DNA of 5,722 bases. Origin: Halanaerobiales bacterium (GTDB lineage: Bacteria; Bacillota; Halanaerobiia; Halanaerobiales; JADQBU01). Positions within the stretch are counted from its first letter, which is position 1, and each line of letters starts with the position of its first letter. The stretch is from positions 1-5,722 of the forward strand of contig JADQBU010000410.1 in NCBI GenBank assembly GCA_016278435.1, written 5' to 3'. Shown here piece after piece: positions 1 to 5,019 of the stretch. The notes beneath the pieces are model-generated. The model did not search any database, had not been told where the DNA came from, and saw nothing but the letters and a program-made list of their open reading frames with translations. Position numbers and translations under genes: made by a program.

Positions 1-182
1 AATTTTATATTGTCTGTGGGGATAAAGATGATGATTGTTTTGAGAATACAGGCAAATTTGTTGATATGTTAAATAAAAGGAATGTAGCAAATGTATTCCA
101 GATAGTAGAAGGTTTAGGTCATGAGTATCCCTCGAATTTCAGTCAACTTCTGGATGAAGCTTTAACTTACGTAAGAAAATAA
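1..182 (+). CDS. Alpha/beta hydrolase, C-terminal end (5' part outside window)
   Basis: An open frame enters from the left edge (first full codon at position 3) and stops with TAA at 180-182, giving the last 59 residues. It reads like the end of an alpha/beta-hydrolase fold protein of the dienelactone hydrolase or serine-peptidase-like type. A hydrophobic strand ends in YIVCGDKDDD, where the catalytic acid normally sits after the strand. A short helix (ENTGKFVDML) and another strand (VFQIVEG) follow, then GLGHEYP (His at fragment residue 40), which fits the catalytic histidine, and a closing helix. The nucleophile region lies outside the window, so substrate and exact family cannot be told. 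The next gene starts 32 bases later on the same strand, so co-transcription is plausible. The fold assignment is fairly secure; the specific function is unknown. Confidence 0.75.
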   Translation, partial: FYIVCGDKDDDCFENTGKFVDMLNKRNVANVFQIVEGLGHEYPSNFSQLLDEALTYVRK

Positions 183-202
183 TCCGGTATGAAAGATACT
201 AA

Positions 203-209
203 AAGGAGG
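203..209 (+). promoter_or_regulatory. Consensus ribosome binding site for the first GNAT gene
   Basis: AAGGAGG, a full match to the anti-Shine-Dalgarno core, sits 5 bases before the ATG at 215. It fixes that start and suggests strong translation. Confidence 0.85.
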
Positions 210-214
210 AGCTT

Positions 215-697
215 ATGAATATTCGTAAACCCAGTACTGATGATATCAATGGCCTTATAAATCTTTCGCGTAAATACACAAAAGAGCATGACTGGGTAAA
301 ACATATTCCAATTGGTCAGATCACCAATGTGTCTGTAGCAGAAGACCGTTTATTTGGGGAAAATGTTTATCAGGTACTGGTTGCGGAAGAAAATGAAAAC
401 TTAATTGGTTACATAGGTATATATAAATATGATACTTGTTATGGTGCTTCTATATTGATTGATAGGGAATACCGGGGAGAGGGACTGGGGAAAAGATTGA
501 CAGATGAGTTATTTAAACTGATCCCGGAGGAGATTGAAGTGGAAGCCTGGGTAGCAAGTTTTAATAAACTTTCATTGAAAGCAACACCCAGAATGGGATT
601 TAAACTTAAAGAGAGATTTCTGGAAAAAGAATTTATACCCGGCCGCGAGTTTTATCTACATATATTCTCCAGGAATGGTGATAAGAAAATGGGTTAA
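215..697 (+). CDS. GNAT family N-acetyltransferase (160 aa)
   Basis: This is a single-domain GNAT acetyltransferase, a family that moves the acetyl group of acetyl-CoA to an amine on a small molecule, peptide or protein in the cytoplasm. The central strand and turn VLVAEENENLIGYIGIY (residues 55-71) lead into ASILIDREYRGEGLGKRL, whose R87-G-E-G90-L-G92 matches the Q/R-x-x-G-x-G/A pyrophosphate-binding loop. The later segment SFNKLSLKATPRMGFK (about 115-130) matches the usual GNAT region where a helix precedes a GF turn. The length of 160 residues is normal. The ATG start is set by the AAGGAGG site at 203-209. It is the first of three consecutive GNAT genes. The acceptor cannot be read from the sequence; drug, polyamine or peptide acetylation are all possible. 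Confidence 0.9.
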   Translation: MNIRKPSTDDINGLINLSRKYTKEHDWVKHIPIGQITNVSVAEDRLFGENVYQVLVAEENENLIGYIGIYKYDTCYGASILIDREYRGEGLGKRLTDELFKLIPEEIEVEAWVASFNKLSLKATPRMGFKLKERFLEKEFIPGREFYLHIFSRNGDKKMG

Positions 698-736
698 GTG
701 GTATTGTAAAACTTAAGGATGGGAGTGGATTAACAG

Positions 737-1684
737 GTGGAAGATTTAATTATTCGTTCTGAAAAACCAGGGGATTATGCTGAGATTGCTGAATTACAGT
801 ATCTAGCTTTTAAAAATGATAGCCATATAGTGGAGACAGTTCTTATAGATGTCCTTAGACATAGAAGGGAATTCGACCCTGAACTTTCCCTGGTAGCAAT
901 TAAGGACAAACAATTAATAGGTCATATTTTATTTAACCCTTTTACCTTATATTTTAATGATAGAAAGGTTTCTGGAGTTAATCTTGCTCCCCTTTCAGTA
1001 CATCCTGATCATCAAAAGAAAGGTGTAGGTAGCAAACTTATTGAGAAGGGACATGAACTGGTTAAAGAGAGGGGTTATGATATTTCCTTTTTATGGGGTC
1101 ACCCTGAATATTATCCCAGGTTTGGTTATATTAAAAAGGCTTTTGCCGATGGTGGAATCAAAATAAATCTTAATGATATTCCAACTATTAATGATGAAAT
1201 TGAAACAGGGATGCCCCGAAAAGAAGATGTTCCTTTTCTGCAAAAGATATGGAAAGATAATTTTTCGGGGGCAGGACTGGCAATATTCCCGGGCAAATCG
1301 ATTTTAGACTGGGTTTCGTATACGTCTACTGTAAAAACATTAATGGTTAAAATAGATGATGAAAATGTAGGGTATGTTCGCTACAAACCGGGAAATGAAA
1401 ATAAACCGGTTATGCTACTGGCCAAAGATGAAGTTTCACTGATTAAAATTGTTTCATATCTCAAAGAAATGATTGCAGACTCTCAAGAAGAGTTTGTTTT
1501 ACCATTACATCTTGAAAGTTATATTGCAAAAAGAATCAAGGATAAGGTTTCCTATAAACCAGCATTGAGAACTGTTGATCCCTTTATGATTAAAAAATAT
1601 AATAATGAGATGTCTTTTTTGAACTTTACTGAGCTAGAAAAGTTAGGATTATTTATCTTACCACCACATTTTGATATTGGCTGA
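737..1684 (+). CDS. YhbS-like GNAT N-acetyltransferase with extended C-terminal half (315 aa)
   Basis: The first ~165 residues form a GNAT domain of the YhbS (COG3153) type. An N-terminal strand IIRSEKPGDYAEIAEL is followed by VNLAPLSVHPDHQKKGVGSK, where Q93-K-K-G96-V-G98 is the acetyl-CoA loop, and then by LWGHPEYYPRFGY (119-131), a hallmark of this subgroup. The remaining ~150 residues are not a standard part of a single GNAT. They begin with MPRKEDVPFLQKIW (159-172) and include VGYVRYKPG (211-219) and VMLLAKDE (225-232), which resembles a second, degenerate GNAT fold without a Q/RxxGxG loop; this is inference. The start is GTG at 737, with GGAG at 722-725 as a rather distant SD, so the start is less certain than in its neighbours. 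It lies 39 bases after the first GNAT gene and 21 bases before the third. The substrate is unknown. Confidence 0.85.
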   Translation: MEDLIIRSEKPGDYAEIAELQYLAFKNDSHIVETVLIDVLRHRREFDPELSLVAIKDKQLIGHILFNPFTLYFNDRKVSGVNLAPLSVHPDHQKKGVGSKLIEKGHELVKERGYDISFLWGHPEYYPRFGYIKKAFADGGIKINLNDIPTINDEIETGMPRKEDVPFLQKIWKDNFSGAGLAIFPGKSILDWVSYTSTVKTLMVKIDDENVGYVRYKPGNENKPVMLLAKDEVSLIKIVSYLKEMIADSQEEFVLPLHLESYIAKRIKDKVSYKPALRTVDPFMIKKYNNEMSFLNFTELEKLGLFILPPHFDIG

Positions 1685-1705
1685 AACAAGTCAGGAGTTT
1701 ATAAT

Positions 1706-2155
1706 ATGAAATTTGACTTTGTTCACATGGATATGAATTATTTAAATCAGATTAAAAACTGGAAATATAGTGGTTTTGTAAAAAATATTTATGTTGAACC
1801 TTATTTTAATAGTCATGACCCGAAAACTGGTATGATGAAAGGTCCCGGAGGTTGTGAAGGTTTTGCTGTATTAAATCAAAATAAACTGGTTGGAATGTTT
1901 GAATATTATTTTTACCATAATATTATGGAGATTGGTCTGGCTTTAAGTCCTGAATTAGTGGGCAAAGGACTGGGTAAAGATTTTGTAGAACAGGGTATTA
2001 ATTTCGGTAAAAACAAATTTAATTATAATCAGAGTTATATTAGGTTGACAGTTAATAAACATAATAAACCCGCAAAAATTGTTTACAAGAAAGCTGGATT
2101 TGTGGAATATAACAGGGAAAAAAATGATATTGAAATGAGGATGTACTTTAAATAA
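1706..2155 (+). CDS. GNAT family N-acetyltransferase (149 aa)
   Basis: This is a small GNAT acetyltransferase with the fold elements in order. EGFAVLNQNKLVGMFEYYF (51-69) is the beta hairpin, and IMEIGLALSPELVGKGLGK (73-91) carries the acetyl-CoA loop. There the usual first Q/R is V85, but G88 and G90 are kept. YIRLTVNKHNKPAKIVYKKAGF (111-132) contains the N-x-x-A-x-x-x-Y-x-x-x-GF signature, with Y127 in the position of the common general acid. The length is normal. ATG at 1706 is preceded by AGGAG (1693-1697) at 8 bases. It follows the second GNAT gene by 21 bases and precedes the CPBP gene by about 19, so all four are probably co-transcribed. It shares little beyond the family motifs with the other two GNATs, arguing against a recent local duplication. 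The acceptor is unknown. Confidence 0.88.
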   Translation: MKFDFVHMDMNYLNQIKNWKYSGFVKNIYVEPYFNSHDPKTGMMKGPGGCEGFAVLNQNKLVGMFEYYFYHNIMEIGLALSPELVGKGLGKDFVEQGINFGKNKFNYNQSYIRLTVNKHNKPAKIVYKKAGFVEYNREKNDIEMRMYFK

Positions 2156-2161
2156 TTTAAA

Positions 2162-2168
2162 AGAGGTG
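2162..2168 (+). promoter_or_regulatory. Ribosome binding site deciding a TTG start
   Basis: AGAGGTG ends 6 bases before TTG at 2175. The alternative upstream GTG at 2166-2168 lies inside this SD motif and has no SD of its own, so TTG is the better start for the CPBP protease. Confidence 0.7.
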
Positions 2169-2174
2169 TTAATT

Positions 2175-3026
2175 TTGCAGTCCAGAGATAACCATTTGCA
2201 GAGAATAACTATATTTTTTCTGCTTTCCCACGGGTTACCTTTTGTAGTTCTTGGGATATGTATGTTGCTGGAAAAATCTATTTATATTACCAAACCAATC
2301 CTGGGGACTGTAATTTATACTGGATTATTAAGCCCACTTATTGCAACATTTTTTATAATATATTTATATTATAAAAAAGAAGAAAGAAAAGATTTCTGGC
2401 TAAGTATTATTGATTTTAAAAGAATTTCCTGGAAGTGGTATTTAATAATAATTAGTTTTCCTCTTCTAATAAGAATTTTTCCAGCATTAATTGATGCTGT
2501 ATTCACAGGAAACTTTAAATTTGATTTATCACCAGAAATGAATCCCTTCTATGCAGTATTTCTGTTATTTTTTGGACCTATTCATGAAGAATTAAGCTGG
2601 CGAGGTGTAGCCTTACCGGAATTGCAGCAAGAATATGGATTTAAAATTGCGGTATTGTTTTTAGGGTTTATGTGGGCTATCTGGCATCTGCCATTATTTT
2701 TTGTTAAAGGTACATACCAATATCAGCAGGGGTTATTTACTCCTTTATTCTGGAATTTTATGTTAGGAGTCTTTTTTACTTCTGCGGTTTATGGAGTTAT
2801 TTACAATGAGACCAACAAGAGTATCCTGGCAGTAATCCTTTTTCACTATATTGGTAACTTAACCGGTGAAACTTTTATTATGACTGACCAGGCTATGATT
2901 ATATTAACTTTAATAAGAGGTATAATAACATTATTAATATTGATTTTTTTTAAAAACCAGAATTATTTATTAAAAACAGGAGATGATCATTATGATAAAA
3001 TATCCTGTACCTCTAAAAAAGGGTGA
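2175..3026 (+). CDS. CPBP family intramembrane glutamic/metalloprotease (Abi/CAAX protease-like)
   Basis: This is a multi-pass membrane protein of 283 residues from the TTG start. The CPBP motifs are all present: E138-E139-L-S-W-R143 (EExxxR), W-A-I-W-H171 in FMWAIWHLP (motif FxxxH, with W in the F position), and H224-Y-I-G-N228 (HxxxN), preceded by the typical SILAVILF segment. Hydrophobic stretches at about 11-32, 42-66, 88-108, 124-136, 157-176, 191-211, 217-228 and 240-259 fit the usual set of membrane helices. The family includes the eukaryotic Rce1 CAAX protease and bacterial proteins tied to bacteriocin self-immunity or maturation; which applies here cannot be read. The last 35 bases overlap the start of the S66 pseudogene, as in translationally coupled genes. 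GTG at 2166 is an alternative start adding 3 residues. Confidence 0.88.
   Translation: MQSRDNHLQRITIFFLLSHGLPFVVLGICMLLEKSIYITKPILGTVIYTGLLSPLIATFFIIYLYYKKEERKDFWLSIIDFKRISWKWYLIIISFPLLIRIFPALIDAVFTGNFKFDLSPEMNPFYAVFLLFFGPIHEELSWRGVALPELQQEYGFKIAVLFLGFMWAIWHLPLFFVKGTYQYQQGLFTPLFWNFMLGVFFTSAVYGVIYNETNKSILAVILFHYIGNLTGETFIMTDQAMIILTLIRGIITLLILIFFKNQNYLLKTGDDHYDKISCTSKKG
2978..2982 (+). promoter_or_regulatory. Ribosome binding site of the S66 pseudogene
   Basis: AGGAG lies 9 bases before ATG at 2992, inside the end of the CPBP gene. An ATG at 2983 directly abuts the motif and is too close, so 2992 (protein start MIKYPVPLKKGD) is preferred. Confidence 0.6.
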
Positions 3027-3551
3027 TACAATTGGAATTATGGCTCCTTCCTCAGAAGTGACGGGAGTTATGGCAAAAAAACTGGATAATGCCAAAAAGC
3101 AATTAAAAAAATTAGGGTACAGATTTATTGAAACAGATTCAGTAAGAAAACAATATAAATTAACCAGTGCACCGGCCAGTGTCCGGGCCAGAGAATTTAC
3201 ATATTAATATAATAACGAAAATATTAAGGCGATAATCCCACCCTGGGGTGGAGAGTTCTTAATGGATATGTTACCTTTCTTGCAACAGCCCATGGACCCA
3301 ATCTACTGGATTTTGGGGGTACACCCATTCATGAATCTGTTCTGGAACCATCTTCCTCCTCAATTAACTTTTATCAATGGTGCTAATGCTAAAATTGCTG
3401 TGGTCAAGAGTACAGGGAAAGTTACACAAAAGTTGATGTGAGATAATGATGGATACAAAAGAGACTGGGTTCACTATTAAAACAAGATAGAATAACTGTC
3501 CGCGGAATTTTTGAAGAGATTGTTCTCGGGGTGAAAACTGATAATGAATAG
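2992..3551 (+). pseudogene. Broken S66 peptidase (LD-carboxypeptidase / MccF-like)
   Basis: Intact S66 serine peptidases cut amide bonds next to carboxyl termini, for example in murein tetrapeptide recycling or microcin C immunity, and are usually about 300-350 residues. Here the N-terminus is clear: PVPLKKGDTIGIMAPSS (residues 5-21) and a SAPASVRAREFT helix. TAA at 3205-3207 then interrupts the frame, yet the same frame continues with NIKAIIPPWGGEFLMDMLPF (3217-3276), the expected GG segment. Next, the frame starting at 3273 gives TFLATAHGPNLLDFGG, so the stretch expected between them, containing the GYSD nucleophile serine, is missing. That frame has TAA at 3384 and 3390 but resumes as QEYRESYTKVDVR (to 3443), and a later piece reads DRITVRG (about 3486-3506). 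The piece up to 3551 is assigned with less confidence. It cannot encode a working enzyme; a 71-residue fragment could be translated. Confidence 0.8.
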
Positions 3552-4164
3552 ATTAATAGATTTAAGCCAGAAAATTGTAGATAAAATGGATGTTCATCCT
3601 TATGATGATGGGGTCAAACTTTATCAGGATAAATTTTTGGAAACTGATCAATATAATAATTATAAACTGGAAATAGGTATGCATGCAGGTACTCATATCG
3701 ATACACCTATGCATTTACTTGAAAGTAAAAGCTATATTAATGAAATACCCTTACAAAAATTCATTGGCAGGGGTAGTCTGCTTGATGTGAGAAATGAGAA
3801 AATAATTAAGTATAAAGAAACTTATGATGATATTGTTAAGAAAGATGATATTGTCTTGCTTTTAACAGGATATAGTGAGAAATATGGCACAGATACTTAT
3901 TTCAATAACCACCCGGTTATCGATGAAGAACTGGCTAATTTTTTTGTTGAAAAACAGATTAAGATGCTGGGGGTAGATCTGCCGTCACCGGATGAATTCC
4001 CCTTTGAAATACACAAGATTTTATTCAGGCATAATATATTAATCATTGAGAACCTGACAAATTTATTTGAACTTTTATCTATAAATAGTTTTGAAGTTAT
4101 AGCTTTTCCCCTGAAAATAAGAGCAGAGGCATCAATGGTCAGGGTAATAGCCAGAGTAAAATAA
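3544..4164 (+). CDS. Cyclase family metal-dependent hydrolase (kynurenine formamidase-like, PF04199)
   Basis: This 206-residue cytoplasmic protein matches the cyclase/kynurenine formamidase fold, whose members hydrolyse amide or cyclic substrates such as N-formylkynurenine using divalent metal ions. It opens with the typical LIDLSQKI. The metal-binding signature H-x-G-T-H-x-D-x-P-x-H is fully kept at 47-57 (H47, H51, D53, H57). The second half has MLGVDLPSPDEF (141-152, with D145, S148 and D150), H157, and the conserved ILIIENLTNL (165-174, with E169). Family members are commonly about 200-260 residues, so this one is complete but compact. The start is ATG at 3544, with GGGGTG at 3528-3533 as a spaced SD; it overlaps by 8 bases the last open frame of the decayed S66 gene, a relic of coupling. 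No tryptophan-pathway genes are visible, so the substrate is open. Confidence 0.88.
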   Translation: MNRLIDLSQKIVDKMDVHPYDDGVKLYQDKFLETDQYNNYKLEIGMHAGTHIDTPMHLLESKSYINEIPLQKFIGRGSLLDVRNEKIIKYKETYDDIVKKDDIVLLLTGYSEKYGTDTYFNNHPVIDEELANFFVEKQIKMLGVDLPSPDEFPFEIHKILFRHNILIIENLTNLFELLSINSFEVIAFPLKIRAEASMVRVIARVK

Positions 4165-4195
4165 ATTTAATAAATACAGGAAGTAGGGAATAAAA

Positions 4196-4642
4196 ATGAA
4201 ATATACTAAGGCCAATCTGGGCCGGATATTTGTTTTAAGGCTGGAAAATGGTGATATAATACCGGATGTAATTGAAAAATTTGCTGAGGAACAGCAGATT
4301 AAATCAGCAATTGTACACTTCATCGGTGGAGCAGACCAGGATAGCAAAGTAGTGGTTGGTGCAGATGACCATGAAGATTCAAGCCCTCAGCCGATTATTA
4401 CTGATCTGGCTGGAATCAGTGAATCAGTTGGAGTTGGAACTCTTTTTGTCAATGAAAAAGATAAACCAGTATTACATTTACATTCTGCCTTTGGTCGTAA
4501 ACGTGAAACTATTACTGGTTGTACCAGGAAAGGGGTTAATATCTGGAACATTGGTGAGGTTGTTATACAGGAGCTGATAGATTTGCAGGCCAGGCGGAAA
4601 ATTGATCCTGAAACTGGTTTTGAACTCCTGGAAATAGAGTAG
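4196..4642 (+). CDS. PPC domain protein (DUF296 / PF03479)
   Basis: This 148-residue protein is the stand-alone prokaryotic form of the PPC (plants and prokaryotes conserved) domain, which in plants is fused to AT-hook motifs and in bacteria forms trimers of unsettled function. The whole length matches: GRIFVLRLENGDIIPDVIEKFAEE at 9-32 (R10, L16, G19), then IKSAIVHFIGGAD (35-47), the core VLHLHSAFGR (92-101) with H94 and H96 that bind metal in some relatives, GCTRKGVNIWNIGEVVIQEL (108-127) and a C-terminal TGFELL (140-145). Bacterial copies are often labelled DNA-binding proteins, but nothing here shows DNA binding. The start is ATG at 4196 with AGGGA at 4185-4189. It follows the cyclase gene by 31 bases, which suggests a shared transcript. 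Confidence 0.88.
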   Translation: MKYTKANLGRIFVLRLENGDIIPDVIEKFAEEQQIKSAIVHFIGGADQDSKVVVGADDHEDSSPQPIITDLAGISESVGVGTLFVNEKDKPVLHLHSAFGRKRETITGCTRKGVNIWNIGEVVIQELIDLQARRKIDPETGFELLEIE

Positions 4643-4680
4643 ATTGTTTTTTAATCCTGAGGGCCAGTATTTTTCAGATA

Positions 4681-4980
4681 ATAACAACAAAAGTTATCTG
4701 GAATGAAATTACACAATCAAATGAGGAAGAGATAACTTTAGATTTGCCATCCTGGGGTAAAATTGCAAGACTGAAAGGGAGAAGGGCAGATAATGTCTGG
4801 AAAATTGGTGGACTCAGCATAGAAAAACCACTGATTTTTTATGAGTCATCGGGACTGGAGAACTTTGATTTTGTAGCAATTAATGCAGATGGACTGGTAG
4901 GTAATGCTGTGTTTTATGATAATTACATTATAACCCTGGACCTGATAAATAATAAGTTTGGTATTATGAAAGTAGATTAG
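4681..4980 (+). pseudogene. 5'-truncated retropepsin-like aspartyl protease remnant
   Basis: A frame is open from before 4681 to TAG at 4978-4980 but has no ATG or GTG; the only plausible initiator is TTG at 4744, giving 78 residues. The C-terminal part reads DGLVGN-AVFYDNYIITLDLINNKFGI (D at 4888-4890). This matches the DG-(I/L)-(L/V)-G-N ... Y-x-(V/I)-T-(I/L)-D pattern that closes bacterial retropepsin-like aspartyl protease domains. Upstream residues VWKIGGLSIEKPLIFYESS fit the usual IGx-L-x-x-x-x-P segment. The active-site DTG/DSG half expected 100 or more residues earlier is absent, and the reading frame looks protein-like before the TTG as well (IWNEITQSNEEEITLDL). I therefore read it as a gene that lost its 5' half, perhaps by deletion next to the PPC gene. 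A real short protein from the TTG, helped by GAGGAAGAG at 4723-4731, is the alternative. Confidence 0.55.
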
Positions 4981-4992
4981 GATGTAATTAGC

Positions 4993-5007
4993 TTAATTTT
5001 AAATTAA
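4993..5007 (+). repeat. AT-rich perfect inverted repeat upstream of the last gene
   Basis: TTAATTT and AAATTAA flank a single T just before the SD of the gene at 5020. It could be an operator or only chance in AT-rich DNA; nothing else marks it as regulatory. Confidence 0.3.
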
Positions 5008-5019
5008 AGAGGTGGCTCG

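Noticed and set aside
2166..2174. GTG at 2166 as the CPBP start
   Set aside because: The codon lies within the SD motif that serves the TTG at 2175, and no SD precedes it.
3387..3543. A separate small gene between the S66 remnant and the cyclase
   Set aside because: The short open pieces switch frame, lack a start with a ribosome binding site, and instead resemble later S66 segments.
4132..4347. Minus-strand open frame of 71 codons
   Set aside because: It lies across the end of the cyclase gene and the start of the well-supported PPC gene and shows no family motif; a shadow frame.
4356..4577. Second + strand frame inside the PPC gene
   Set aside because: The PPC frame has full-length family conservation; this offset frame has no family motif.
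4478..4690. Minus-strand open frame of 70 codons over the PPC gene end
   Set aside because: Antisense to conserved PPC coding sequence, with no recognisable domain.
4675..4700. Inverted repeat CAGATAA / TTATCTG after the PPC gene as a terminator
   Set aside because: The stem is only 7 bases and AT-rich, the loop is 12 bases, and no T tract follows it. The T run at 4647-4652 comes before the repeat, not after it.
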